A DNA stretch of 64,000 nt, from contig CM053143.1 of the NCBI GenBank assembly GCA_028571685.1, positions 50,089,208 through 50,153,207 of the forward strand, written 5' to 3'. The DNA is from Heterohyrax brucei (lineage: Eukaryota > Chordata > Mammalia > Hyracoidea > Procaviidae). Position numbers and translations under genes: made by a program. Below the pieces are notes generated by a model, which was not told the origin of the DNA, searched no databases, and was given only the letters and a program-made list of their open reading frames with translations. Below are positions 47,501 through 62,500 of this stretch, one piece after another (the first letter of the stretch is position 1; each line of letters begins with the position of its first letter).

Positions 47501-50500
47501 GCCAAGAGCAACTACATTCAGCAATCAGTAGTGTGATGAACAACAGATATGTGGTGTGCTGAGGATTCCTGGGGCTCCTCCGATGGCCCTGGGCACCGGG
47601 AATCCGACCCCACACCCACACACAGACACAGACACACACACGTGGAGAGCCTACACATAGCCTCAGCGATGACTTAGCTCCTCACTGCCAGGAGTGTCTT
47701 CTGTAACAGACCGGCACACGTCAGGAGGTTGTGTGCCCACCTCAGCACCCATCTCCTGCTCTGCCCCACGACAGCACCGGCAATGCCCCGTGAAGCAGCC
47801 AAGACACGAAGACAGGCAGTGGGAGGCAGAACTCAGCGCTCCGTATGAGCCTGCTGCCAGCATCTAGTAAGTATTCCCCAGGCTGAACAAGACATTTTCC
47901 TACCTCTGTCCCTCACAAATCAAATCCACTCTAACTTTCTAATTTCTGTTTGTAAACAATCCTGAGCCAATCCATGAAGCTTTGTCTTAGGGCTCAGTTC
48001 CCTCTACTCTAGAATGCAGGAGGGGGTAGGAGGCACATCCTGTTTGATCGTGTGGAGAAGAACAGTAAGGATTAACAGGGAAGTGTTAAAAGGGGAAAAA
48101 CAAAATTTCGGAAAAGCTCCCCCCTCTGTGGCAGTCTTGCACATAAGTACAATGAGTTTAGCAGCCCATAATTATAGGAGACCGACACAACCTCATGCTG
48201 CAGTATGTACACGGGTCTGAGAATAAACGAATCTGGCTATCATTTCTTGCTCTGGGCAAGCGTTCGACTCTTTGCAATCTTCTTGGCTAAGTCACTATAA
48301 GGTGTCAGTGTCAATCATTACCCTCTCCAGGTCCTGCCGCAGGTGCGTGAACAGCTGCAGCCTCCTAAACAAGACATCCTGCTCCCGCTTCGCTAGATTG
48401 TCCTCTTCATCTTTCTTTGGAGTGATGAGGGGCTTGTTGAAGTTGACCTTCCTCTTCAGCTTCCAGTACTGGTACAGGAAATCCACCACCTCCTCTGGCA
48501 GCCGCAAGGCCCTGGAGACATCTAGCAGGTTGACGAAAGTGTAGAACTCATCCTCCAGCTGCTGCAGCTTCTGTTTCCGCACACTCACCCGGTGGGCCTC
48601 CTCCTGGTTCTGCTCCAGGCTGCCAAAGGGCTCCAGTGGGTTCCGGGGGGGACACTCGGGGGCCCCGTTCTCCTGAGTGGCCCCCTCACCCAGGCTCTCC
48701 TCGGGTTTGCTGTGGGAGCTGTGCTTCGGGCAGTAGGACTTGAACTTGACTTCGTCATTCTCCGCCAGGATGGTCTTCATCTCCAGGCCCCGATCAAAAG
48801 CACAGGTCACGTGGAAGGCTGTGCGGCAGTTCTTCACAGAGCACTGGCAAGGACACGCAGGGAACAAGAGAAAAGACCATTAATGGAAGGACAACTGAGG
48901 CCCGCTGGCGCCAGGCACACCGACATACAGACACAAAGAAGAGCCATACTCGAGGTGCTCACTATGGCAGGAAGTGTGCAGACTAGCCCTGGTAGATCTA
49001 GCCATATTCTAAGTAGGTTAACGTTTGCGAATTAAGGGAGCTCTTTAGCTGAAAGCTTTCATAAACCACACCCTAATCTTGTTAGACAAGTGCCCACATT
49101 CAAATTCCCTCTTGAAAACAGAAAAATTACACTAGTGGCACTCTAATTATACACAGGACATGTGAGCTATGTGCAGACTATACAGAGGCATCAATTCGGT
49201 TTTTCTTGTGGATTTGAGCTCTTCCGATGTTTATATAAAAAGCCTGAATGAAAAGATTCTCCTTGTGAAGCATGACTGCAAGTCAGTGTTTTAAAATTAA
49301 CTTGAGTCTTCTTTCTTAGCCCCTAGCAAAGAAGATCCCCAAACAAGTAGAAAAATAAACGGTGCACTTCCTGGAAGCAACACCGAAGGCTGAAGCCTAG
49401 GAAGAACGAATGAAAAGCTTTAAGTGACGAGTGGAAAAGTGGCGACAAAATGAATCAAGCCCAGGAAGGACAGCGAAGAAGCTGTGCTGAGGCTCCACGT
49501 TTGGACCCTGTACCCCACACCCAACAGGTGCTGGCTGCCTGGGTATCATTTCAGGCTGACTGAAGAACAGCAGCAAAACTTGAGGGATCCAGTTCCTGTG
49601 GTAGCCAGAAGTCAACCTGGAGGCCATGCACGTAAAGCTCCCCTTCCCCTCCTTGCTAAACACCTATCCTCCTGATGCTTAATCAGAGCTAGAATTGAAC
49701 GCCTGTGATCCTGACAGCAGGCCACAGGCCAGCAGGCCAGAGGCTCGCAGGCCAGAGGCCCGCAAGCCAGAGGCCTGGCTGAGAGAAGTGATTAACTTCT
49801 CCACATCTGATCCTGCTGGGCGAATCCCTGGAAGGAGGCTCTGTATGGAGACGGCAGCCAGTCCCTTACAAGCAGGGCTGTATTGTGTGCAGCCATGTGG
49901 TCCCCTGGGCACACCGAGGGTGCCGCTGCCTGGAGGAGCACAATCCAGTGGCACTGGGCCAACTACAAAGCTTAATTAAACTCACTCAACAGACCCAGAA
50001 TCACGTAACCACAAATGGCAAAACTCCCCAGCCGCGTGTGCATCTCTGCACTTCCGACGTGATGCTCTGCCAGCAGGATGTCTTCCATTCCTATGAAGTC
50101 TCTTTCTTCTACTCTCCCCAACTCCCCACCAACAAATGCCTAAAGCGCAGGAACTGATGCAGATCTCTAAGTTTATTCCTAAAGGACACATCAATCCCTC
50201 AAAATGTGTAAAATTAGTTTTAGTGGCACAACAAACACATACACACCTGGCCACTATCATTAAAACACAAAGCGACCCTACCTTTCAGCACACAGCCAGG
50301 TGGGAGGGCAAAGGGGGAGCAAGTGACTGAGACACTATCTGTGTATGACTTCTACTATACTTCACCCAGGTGCTCTGACCTTAAAGAGAAATGAGCTGCA
50401 GTGGAGTATTTATACAGGACTTTGTAAAGGTGCCAAATGGCCTTCCTCTGAGTTTTCTCATTCAGGTTGACTCAGCAAACAGATGTTAGAGAAATGTAAA

Positions 50501-53500
50501 CCAGAACCTTCACAGCTGCAGACATTTCAGAGAGGAATTCTTTAATAAAATCAATCCATTTCATAGATAAGAGAACTCATCAGCCTGCCTTGGCCTCTCA
50601 GAATTAATGGTCTTGGAAAAGGAGAGATCATCTTTCTTCAAAGGAGAGACAAAGGTCTCATTCACCCACCTTTTTTAAAAGTCAGTTAAGGACCAGGGTT
50701 GACTTGCTGAGGAAAGGGAATAAATTTGATCCTCGGTAGAACATCAGGTAACTTGGAAGAAAATAATTTCCAGTTTTCCTGGTTTGTCACAGCTTGTTTC
50801 CGGCAAGTGTACACCCATGAACGTGTGCACACATGAACGTGTGCACACATGAACGTCACAAACGCCTTTCTGTATTTCAGATGTGTACTTTAGGATCTCC
50901 TCTACTCTCCTTCCCCAACTGAACTCTCAAGCCAGAGGTTTTTGTCTTATTTGCATGTTAAAGAAATTCTTCACTCTTTCAAGTATCTCCCAACCAATCC
51001 TCAAGTTGCTCTCATGACCCACCCTCTGAACACTTGTTACATTTTGGATTCTTGGAAAACCAGTGCAAGTAACAACAAATAAAATAACCTACAAAGAACT
51101 GTAAAGCACCAGTCAGTGGGTACTTGACCAAAGGAAGTATTTATGTGCCCAAGCACAGAGTTTGCCAAACAAAATTAGTGCCTTAAAGCTCATGGCTGGC
51201 ACTCCAATCATCTTGTGCAGATGGTGTCGGTTTAGCTACTGTGTCTCCTGCATCAGCAAAGAGCTGCCCCAACACAGTGCCTTTGCTCTAAGACAGAAAG
51301 CGAAAACACAGCACCTGTGTGGCTCTGCCCTGTACTTCTCAAGAGCAAGGGCTGGTCTCAGCCAATTGGGCCAGTGTGAGCAACACACAGCCTGTGGGGA
51401 CTGTTAAGTGTCACTGCAGGGCTCTTAAATCATTACTTCAACAGCAAGAAGGTGAGACTCAGAAATTAACTTCTTGGGTAGAATTGTAGACAATACAAAA
51501 TAACAGACAGCAAGCCATCTTCATTACCCCCTCAATTCTATCTGCCCATGACTTTCTAAGCACCTCTATGTCTGGACACAGAAATTGCCTGCAAAATTAT
51601 TTTACAGATGTTCAGTCTCTTTCTCTTTTTCTCTCTCTCTGGTACTTTCTCACCCATATGATGCTATTAACAATCACATACCCACAGCATGCTCAGATAA
51701 CACTCAAACTTCCCCTTTATCCAGCTGGAAGCTCCAAGAAGCAGTTTGTGTTTTACTACAGACAAAAGCATCTCCTCATGAGCTGATTACGAGCAGGCGT
51801 GTATCTCAGGCAGCATCACATCCTGTGTGCACACCTGGGGACCAGTAACCTTAAGAGGCAGCCAGCGGCGGGTTGGCAGCTGCTCACCTGTAACACCCAA
51901 GTGGTGTTGAGGAAGACCAACCCTCGAGTCCCATGTCAAAGACTATGCCTCTAAGGTTCTGTTCTTTCAGACAGTGCCTGTTGTGGAAAGATCCTCTGAT
52001 GCCAGGCTTGGGGCAGAAAGGGAAGAGCTGGAGACAAACTGCACTGCCTCGCAGCTCAGGCAACTTCCGGATTACCCTGCAACTGCTACAACTTGGGGTC
52101 TGCTTATACCGGATGCAATCAGCCAACTGAAGGCATCTGCACCACGTGAGTCCGCCCTTCAGACCTGTGGAAGGGTCATCAGACTCGCGTCCTGCTTCCT
52201 TATTCCAGTCACAACTCCAAGTCTGCCAAGAGTTCAGAGAGCCCTGCTTTGTCCTGCTTCTGGCAACAAAGGGAGGAAAATGAAGCCATTCTTAGACGCC
52301 AATTACCTGTATGGAGGCCCCAAACTTCTCATTGCAGAGGCTGCACACGAGCGCCCACCGGCTGCTGGGGATGTGAGAGACCTTGGTGATGGGCTCCATC
52401 TTCTCGGGGCTGCCGATGCTCACCTAGACACCGGAGAGGCAGCAAGACAGGGTGGCACGCACCATTAGACAGAAGCTGAAAATGGCAAGTCGAAACTTCT
52501 AAGATCTATACCTTCCCCTGGCCCTGCCACCACACAAGCTTACCCTCCCCTAGAACAAGCAAATTCCTACTTCAAAGGCAGCAAGACACACTAGAGGCCC
52601 AGCAATGGCCCCCAGCCTCAATGGCCTATATCCTCTGTACATGCAACTATCTATCTGAAGCAGGCAACCCCATTTGTGAAAATACCCGGATAACCCAATA
52701 CACACTACTTCTGTTTTCACTCCTCACCTGAATGGCATTGAGTCTCACTAATCAGGATAGTGCAATATACTGTAACTTCTGGTCCACAACGAAGTGGTTA
52801 AAACTAAAATTCCAGTATCTATTCAAACAGGTTGTCAACAGTGGACTAAGTAAATATATTTTTAATATCTCTCCCACTAAAGAGAACCCGTCTCTTCAGT
52901 CAGAAAATATCACTGCATTCAAAGTGAAAAACTACCAAGATAATGAGGTACATTATTTCTACCCTTGGCTGGGTCTCTGAACAGCACGGCACCCTCCTAA
53001 AAGCCAAAACCATGACACCAGTGCCACCAAACCTGGAACCTTGGCTGTCTTTTCTGAGCCTCAATCCAATTTTCCCCATATCATTTTTCTGAGGAGGAAA
53101 AATGCCACAAAATCAAGCACCACGAATGGTGACATCTGAATCACAGATCAAGCTGCGCAAATTAGTCAAGTTCTGGGACTTGAAATCAATTAGTCTAGAC
53201 CTGAAATTTAAAAGGCTAATGCTCAGTAAGAATTTTTCTAAAAATTCACAAACATGTGACCTAGAGCACAGCTCCTAATCACAGTGAGGCCACGACAAGT
53301 GGGACTCACCACAGACAAAGATTTCCAGCTGGTCCTTACAGAACTGGCCTAGTATGCCAGCAAGGGGCAGGTGAGCAGCTGGTATCTGAACTGAGGGTGA
53401 ACACCACCAGCCTAGAGTCCAGCTCATCACTGCTGCTCCCAGTTGACATATCACAGAACTTATTACACACCAACACAACATGACAGCATGCTCGAGATTC

Positions 53501-56500
53501 CGACTCAGAGAAAAATAAACAAGTAGCAATTAACAGACATCTTTTTACTCAAGGGCTACAATGCTGTCCATTTATAAATGGTTCCCCTACCCCACCAAAT
53601 CCAGTTAGAAGCTCCTGACTCCTGAGCTAGGGTACTAGTAAGATCCACACCTACCTCTGGGATCCACAGAGCACAGCTGACGTGGACCCATTTGGTTCCA
53701 CTGCGTGTTGGTTTCATGGCTCCACCTTTCTTGGGGCACAGCAAACACTTTGGCTGAACCCCCAGGGCACAAGTCCGACACAGCCAACTGCCCTCTGGCA
53801 CCTTCAGGATTCCATAACAGGCCTGTGACATCATAGCACATCCCCAAGGAAAACAGAGGAAGAGAAAAGATTTTAACACGACCACTTCCACGAAGCTGTG
53901 ACCTCTCCCTTCAGGAAAAATGCAAGGCATTCTGATAGTAACACCCTGAAGCTGTGTGAGACATTGCACAGCAGGTGGGCAGACACAGCACACAATTTTT
54001 TAGTGGAAGGTGTTCCTGAAAATGGGTCCCCAAAGGGTGCAACTGATTTGCTCTCAGCTGCTACCAGAAAGGCCGGTGGTTCAAATCTACCTGGAAGCAC
54101 CTCGGAAGAAAGGCCTGGCAATCTAGTTCCAAAAGATCACAGCCATGAAAACCCTCTGGAGCACAGTTCTGCTCTTATACAGACGGAGTCACCCAGAGTC
54201 ACAATCAACTCAACAGCTAGTCTGGTTTTCTGCTCTGTTTTTCGGTTCCTGAAAACTTAGGAAGGGAAAGGTCTGCAAAAAATCTGCTCTGGCATGTTGC
54301 TACAAAAGCCCACCTAAACTGAATTTCCAAATACTGAACCATAAATCCTTGAAACAGTGGGAGGAAAGTAATACTCTCTGTTTACTGATGGGCTGTGGTG
54401 GGAGGGGCACAAAGTGAGGAAAAAAACACAAAGCATTTGAGGAAATGCCACCAAAGTTATTAAGAGGACAATGGAAATGGAAACAAAGTTAAGGATGGTC
54501 TTCCCTCCCTAGGCTGAGCTAGATCCCAGTACTCTCCCAGTGAACAGAGACACAGACGAGACAGGATACACAGAGAGGCTTGGGTATCTTTAGCTGATGC
54601 TGAAGACCAAGCCTGTCCTGCACAAGGTGGCAAAATTACAGAAGACAGCAAAAACAGCAGAAATCAAAGCCTTTTACAACTCAAGAAATTTAGATGGCTT
54701 AAAGAGAGAAAAGCCAAATGTTAAAGAAGTGCAGTGAAGAAACAAAAGCATGATGGGACCAGGAGCACACTCAGAGCCTTCTGAAAACCAAATTGTTTTG
54801 GAACTTTATCCTTATATGAACTGGAAGTCAGGAAGTCGAGAGTCAAGAGTAGCACAGCTCCAGTTCTCTAGACAGAAAAAAACACAGCCGCTCTGCAATC
54901 TGAATTTCCAGAAGGCAGAGAGGAAACCACAAGGATGCGAGTTTGAGCAAAGTGAAAGATTGGAGCTTAGAAGGCTGTGCTTGTGACCTGAATGAGCCAC
55001 TGTCAAAACAGATTCACTGGAAAACAAAAACATTAATGGCACTAAATGACACTAGTTTGCTTTCAAAAAGGAAAGGGGGCTACAAAGTCCATACTAGGCA
55101 TTCCTGAGGAAAGTCACAGTGAGGTAATTTTTTTTTTTAAAACTGGAAAAGCAGGTCTAAGCTAACAAAAATGATTAGCTAAAGTATACCATGAAGATAA
55201 TCCATGAAGAACTTTTCAAAACAGGGAGTCTGACTAGCAGACTACAGACTTTTAGTGGCACAGTTCTTTTTTAAACCAAAAATTTTCACAAAAAACAACT
55301 ACACCCTGGTAGCACAGTAGTTCAGAATTTGGCAGAAGGTCAACAGTTCGACTCCACCAGCCACTCCTTGGAAACCCTATGGTGGCAGTTCTATTCTGTC
55401 CTATGGAGTCATTATTGAGAGTCAGCACTGACTCAGTGGGAACAGGTTTTTACAATGGCAAGAAAAAAAGACAGAAAAGTCATCCGAGTAAGTAGGACAA
55501 GCACCAGGGACCAAAAAAAAAAGCATCAATGGTAGTCACACTACTCATGATCCCCAAAAAACCCACTAACAGCATTCTCCACTATCCTAAGGAAACATTT
55601 TCAACAATTTGAAAATTCAGAGCTACAAGATGGGCTACATTATGATGAAAGTGAGAGAATATGGTCTCAAGTCTGCTCTTCAAAACGGGCTGGGACATGG
55701 AGGGCACAGCTGGAAAAGTCTTTGGTATTAGAGCCCAAGAGGCAGTGCTGTTTATAAGGAACGTGATAGTCAGAGTAAACTTGATGCTTCTTCCTGAGAG
55801 ATCACCCAAGCCACTATCCACACCCGTCTCTCTTTCAAGTCTTTTTAAATCTCAGCACCAACAGATGAACTCCAAGAACGGACCTCAAAACAGCCTTTTA
55901 AATCACAAGAGTGTGTGTAGGCTGGAGTCCCCACACAAATCCGAATTACTTCATTACTGCATTAAAGATTAAATGAGGCCAGAGAGACTAAGAATGTCAC
56001 AAGCTTTCTAAGTTACCTAGTGCCCACCCTCACTGAAACTGAAGAAGTTACATGTCTATGGGTAGCATTAAGGAGGACATGAAACCACCTTCAAGAAAAG
56101 GGGCCCCTCATCTCTCCTTTAACAGCTCCATTCATCTGCTTACACATATGAGCAAACTAACCGCCCTTTTCAGATTTTCTTTCCAGTGTTTTTAATATCT
56201 AAACTCAGCTATCACAGCCGAGCAGAGGGAGCTCAGGTATTCTGTTTCAGTAAATCTGACTTCCACGGACATGAATACAAACAACCAAGGAGGAAGGGTT
56301 CCATAGAGAATCTCAACATTACTACTGTAAAAGCTGCAAGAAATATTTTAAACACTACACAAACCTACTGCGGGGAGGAGAGGTGTTGTCTCAAAGGCAC
56401 ATTTCGTTAAATCATGGAGGACAGTGGGAAAACGGACCCTGTGTGAAGGGCAAAGCCTGATGCTCCCTGCTGGCAGACGGGCCACACTCATCCTATACCT

Positions 56501-59500
56501 GGTGCACGCAGATGTTGCACTTGTCACAGAACACCATCTCATTGCCGTCCTCCCCATCAGGTGACTGGCAGACATCACAGACAACATCTTCATCGTATTC
56601 AATCCCCAGTCCTTCTTCTGTCTCGATGGCATGGTTCATGTTGTCGTAGCATCGCTGTTCAAACTCCTCCAGGACCCTTTCCATGGTGTACTCATCCAGT
56701 TCAGGCATTCCTGAGGGAACAATACCACAAACCCATTTTAATAAACCTGTATTAATCAAGTAGTACAACAAATGCTGTTAGCTGCTGCCAAGTCAGCTCC
56801 AACCCATGGTGAATGCTTTATTTATACTTAAAAATAATTTTACAGTACATCATTAACTCAATCTACCCATTGGTGCTCCAAATATTTTCTATTAAATGGC
56901 TCTCAGACCCATTCAACAAAAGACCTTTAAGTAAAAAGGTAGAAACAGTCTTTGATGCATCTTTTTGTTCCTTATGGTCAGGCACTTAAGGTATAGTACA
57001 GCAAACAGAAAAACAAACGACAGATCTCAAGAACAGTTCCAGGATATTAAGCACCCATCCTGCTAAATGTCACTTCACTATAATTACTATATATAACAAC
57101 GAACATGTAGATGACGTCAAAACCATCACTATGTATTATGGTTTGGGTTTGTTGTTGTTCCTTTCATGGTGCTTAAAAATGGTGTTCTCAAAAGAGGATC
57201 CACTGTGAGCCCTTGGAAGTTAACTGGTTTCTCTATTCTCACTTTCTGAATGTTTCTAAGTTGAAAGGCATGGTTAACCAGATGCACAGAAGTGTTTGAA
57301 GCAAAAGAGAAAGTTCACTGTGAATCAAATATATTCTTATGCAAGAATGATAAAAAATAAATCTCAAGTGGTTATTGTGGTTACAGCTGGTAAGTGGAAT
57401 CACAGGACTTTTATTTTTTTCCTATTTGTAAACGTTTTCCAAGTTGCCTACAAAGAAAACACTTGCGCAGAGGGGCAAATAAAAAGAAAGAAAAAACACA
57501 GGGTATTAAAAAATATTCAGACACGAAATTTAAATGGCCACAAACAATGGAAATATCACTGAATTCAACCATTTTTATACATTATTATGGATTACAACAT
57601 TGTCACATTAATTCATGTTTTTGAAAGTTAAAACACAGTAGAGCTGACACTATGATGAGCCCCAAGTACACACTCAGAAAAAAAAAGTCACCATCATCTC
57701 AAACCCTATTGTATTAGGAGATGGTGTTTAAAGGGATAAATACTTCCTATCCCAATTCTTCCATTATTACTGAGAGCAGCAGTAGCTTTGAAAATTCAGC
57801 ATTAGTATCCGACTCGACGGCACTTGGTGCTTGGCTGGCCCTACAACTGATTTTTAACTATAAAAGAGATCAATAACAGCTAAGACAAAAGCCATTAAGC
57901 AAGTATTTATGTCATTAACCATAAAAAATCAAAACCCAGTGCCTTAAGTTGATTCCAACCTATAGTAACCCTACAGGACAGAGCAAAACTGCCCTGCAGT
58001 TTCCCAAGAGGGCTCGGTGGATTCAAACTGCAGACCTCTTGGTTAGCAGCTGTAACAAATAACCACTGCGACACCAGCATTTCTGGTGCATCATGTCTTC
58101 TGCCAAAGTATTCAGTGCTATCTTTAAACTTGATGAGTTGGCCCAGTACTTATCTTTTCAACCCTTCACAGACACCTCTAGTGTCTCTGGCTGTATCATT
58201 GCACTTGCCCAGGACACCCAGAGCCAGTGAAGGGATTACAGTCATCTTTTTGGAAAGCTGCTTGCAAACTAGAACTTTACAACCTACGAAGATGAAACAC
58301 AATATTCAGTTCCAAAAGAGCCCTGAAACTTCTAAAAGATTCTATAAAGACAACCTCCTGGTCCCACTCTTTCCAGCCACTAACACCTAAAAGCAAGGAC
58401 TATGACAAAGGGAAAAAAATTTAGTCAAAGTACCAGAGTGACCCAAAAAGTAGAAAATGACAACACTGGGCTCAGTCTACACTTAGGACCATTACTGCTA
58501 CCTCACGTGCTCAATCAGCATCACACCAAGTAAGAACAAGCATCTACTAGGTGGCAGGCCCTGGCCTAGACCCCATGAATGAAGCCAAGAAATGACACAG
58601 TTATTTGCTCTTCAAGGCTATAAAATCGGTCACCAAACATCTTTCAGTAAGTATTTGCTATGTACCAGCTCCCACACTCCTAATCAAAAGGTCAGCAGGT
58701 TGAACCCTTCTGCAGCTCCGAGGGAGAACAACTGGCCGTCTGCTTCCACAAAGACCACAGCCTGAGAGACACCACAGGGCAGCCCTACTCGGTCCTACAT
58801 GGCTGCTGTGAGTCGGCATCAAGGTGATGGTGTGGAGTCCCTGACAGTGTCAGTGAGCGCCACTGCTAATCACAATGGTTTGAGATTCAAGTCTGCCCAG
58901 AGGCACCTCTGAAGAAAGGCCGGGCAATCTCCTTCAGAAAAACCAGCCACTGGAAACCTGATGCAGCAAAGTTCTACCCTGACACACATGGGGTCACCAT
59001 AAGCTGGAACCTACTTGAGGGCAACTCATTATTTTAGATTGCAAATAATGGCCTGTGCCACTTCCCCACCATGAGCCCCTGGCACACACTGCCAATTAAT
59101 CCTCACAGTCTTCCTTCATACTGAACCCAGATGGGACCTCACAGCCGACGACTGTGACACTCAAGGTAATCCCTCAGCACTTCATATTGGCATACAACAT
59201 GAGACCTCTTGGCCACCGTGGTCTCAACAGTGAGATGCAGGTGACTGAGGTGCAGAAGCTCTGATTTCTACATACCCAAAATGAACCCCTGATAGACAAG
59301 AGGCTGCGACGGGTGAGTGCTCAGCCAAGGTCAAGTCTCTGAAGGACAGCCAGGACAGAGGTAAACAAGTGAATGGGGGAAAAAAAAAACACTCCGGGCT
59401 TGCAACAGCACTTAAGGAAAACCACTGAGGTGAAAACTTAAGTAACGAGCTCGGCTGCAGTGGACTTCATTTTCAGAGATGATAGGTCACAGCTGAAGAA

Positions 59501-62500
59501 GGAGGGAATTTGAGTGGCATCGCCAGGAAAAAGTACAACACTCGAGCAGGACACTATATGGCCCCGATCCTACTGTGATCTTAGGAAATCACTTACTATT
59601 TCTGGGCGGCAATTTCTCAGAGTCAGTGAATGAGGAAGTAGGCCAGAGGAGGAACGGGGAGTTTGACGCACATAAGCCTCTCTGACCCTTCTGCCACTCC
59701 AGGCTCGAGGAAAACACCCCTCCTCAGTCCCACCACTGTCTACAGAGCACACCTCAACACATCTGCTATCTTCTAACAAGTGCTTCTGTAAAACAGAGCC
59801 ACTGATGCTGAGACTAATTGAAGCTGCAATGAAGCAGCATCAGCTAGCAACAAGGAGCTTTGACTACTCACCTACACGCCTAACTAGGTCCCCGGGTCCT
59901 GCAGACCATTTAGAAAAGGTTGGTGGCTCACACCCCCACCGAGGCTCCACAGAAGAAAGGCCGAGGGACCTGCTTCCCTGATGGTTACAGCCAAGTGAAC
60001 CCTACATAGCAGCTTTAGTTTTGTTTTTTAATATGACTAACATCCTTCACTAGTTAACATCAGTTAAAACAAATAATAAGAAATGCAGTCTCTCACCCAT
60101 CTCCTTAAATTCTTCATTGGTCAGTTCCAGCCAGGCAGCATCCATGTCATTGAGGTCGTAACGACACACACTGTCGGCCAGTGTTCGGATGTCCACATAG
60201 CCCAGCTCAGGAGGCTCAGAGTCTGATGAGACGATGTATTTCTTGGGCCTTATAAACATGAGGGACTTCTCTTCAGACACGACCCTACTTCACAAGAAGA
60301 CAAGGCAGCCAGGTTACCCTTCTGCCACATAAAAGGAAGTTTGTGAGAAGGCCCCAGGTGCAATTTCATCCTCCAGCCCTCAAAACCCCATCTCATCACC
60401 CGAAAGCCATCAGAGGAGTGGCCCAGGTTAATAAAAGTCACGGATGGCTTTAATGCCTTAACCTCACTGATTTAACTAGAAGCAGTCAAAGCCCCCACAA
60501 TGGAAACAGATACAAGTGTAGACATTGCAAAAGTCTTTAAAAGCCAGTAGTATCTGCCTCTTGGTTTCCCAGGACACCACCGTGCCCTGCATTCTCTATG
60601 GCAGCAGTTGCTCTGGACTGCTGGCAACACCAAGACACACTGACCCCTGTGTGTCAAGGGCTGCCCATTAAGTCACTTTCCATTAGTCAGGCCCGCCCAC
60701 CCCTGCTGGAGGCCGCTTAGAACCAGATGGCCTGACAACAGCAGACTCTGCAGAGAACATCCAAGGAGGCAGAGCAGACAGATGAGCCACAAGCAGGGGT
60801 ACACACCACAGGTCACAGGGAGGACTATGGAGGAAACCTGCCAGCACTGATCCTAAAATAAAGAGGGAAAGAAAACCAGTCCCTGGTCATTACTGAGAAA
60901 TATAAGAACTAGTCCCAGCCAAGGAGGTGTCTCTCCCAACATGAACTATGGTCGCAGGAAGTGGGCATGCACTCTCTGTAGGTGGCTGTGCTCTCCTCTA
61001 GCTTGCTAAGACCTGGAGAAGTGCCTTCCCACCTGACACCACTCCGAATCCATGAGGGCAAGTTCCAACCCTTCTCAACTTAGAATGGAGGGCTCTCGTC
61101 CTTAGAGCAATCACTCAGAATCAGAGGCCCACGCACCCACCAAGTTCCTCCACTTCTCTTTCATCAGCCTGCATGAACATCGAGTTGCCCCATGAGTTTG
61201 TCTAAGTAGCATTTCCAAAACCCTCGCAATAACAGAGCGATTTCTGTCCACACCGCACTCAGATGAGCAAACTGAACAGATGTTTGTACCACTCAACCAA
61301 GAGCAGGACTTCAGCTGAAAATTCCCACAAATTGTATTAATTCTTCCATCTTTTTTCCTGGACTCCTAATTAAAATTAAATGATTTAGCAAGCTATTCTG
61401 GCACTGGTGCCACTAACACTGAAACAGCTGGGGCTGAAGCTCAGATGTAGATTCTAGGTGAACACACTTTTTGTGTTTACCCTGCAGAGCCCAGTGAAAA
61501 AGCCCCCTCTCCTGACAGGACTCTAATCTATGAAGGCCATCCTGGTGCTTCTGACTGGTCATTTAAGCCTGCATATTAACAATGGACTATAGCGAGACAT
61601 GACTTTCTTTTTTAAACCACTGGATAGATTCCTCACAGCAATATGGTAACAAAGTCCATCATCTCAATTGCCTGAAGAGATAGAAAGGGAGTGAAGGTGG
61701 GGAAGTAAATTCAGTCCACATTCAGCAAAGGTGAGAGAGCAGTTCACCAAACAGGTAGCCGACAACACTGCACATGCCAGGTGCCAGGTGGCACAGAAGG
61801 TGCCCAGTCCTCTTCCTAAGAGGAGTCTCCAAGTCAGCAGAGCTGCACAGTAAGGAAACGAGCACACGAGCTCCAGCCATATTCTGAGGGCAGTCAGCAA
61901 AGAACTGCCTCTCAGAGATCCTAATGAAACCAGGAACTTGCAAGTAAATTCAGAGAAAGCATCTCAAAGCTGATAAAAAGTCCATCAATGGAAAACTCAC
62001 CAAATAAAATTTCTCCTCTATAGTCCCCCTTTCCACACAACTGGCATCCTCACACCTGGGTTTCTTCAAAGGTGAAGTCAACTACTGAGCCACCCTTCCT
62101 GGTTCAGGCATTTCTCCAGGAGAGCTCTTCTCTAAACCATCAGGGGAGGAGGTCAGCACAAGAGGAGGAAGCAGCTGTCTGAACATCTGTATTTCCCTCT
62201 CCCTGCCAGTTCCTTTCCAGAATGTCTTGGAGTTTGCCCTTGTAAGAGAGCAGCACCTGCCCGAGACAGCTGTAAAGTTGTGTTGGGTAGTCCATGGCCC
62301 TCAGATCCACTACCTTTGAGCCCGAGGTGTGCTACCGCCACTGGAGACCTCCTATTATTTTACTGCTTACTCAAAAACAGTTTCTTCTCAGGCAAGGCTT
62401 ACGTGCCCTGGCTGTCAAGGAAGAAAAGCAAGGGAGTGAGGGCCGGCATGGCATGTCTCTCCGCGGGGGATTGTCTACCTGGCCACGGGCTGAGGGATGG

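Noticed and set aside
40589-50857. Short tandem repeats as a CRISPR array
   Set aside because: The repeats are directly adjacent without unique spacers, and the DNA is mammalian.
51974-52468. 164-codon plus-strand frame
   Set aside because: It overlaps a JADE1 coding exon on the other strand, which explains its length.
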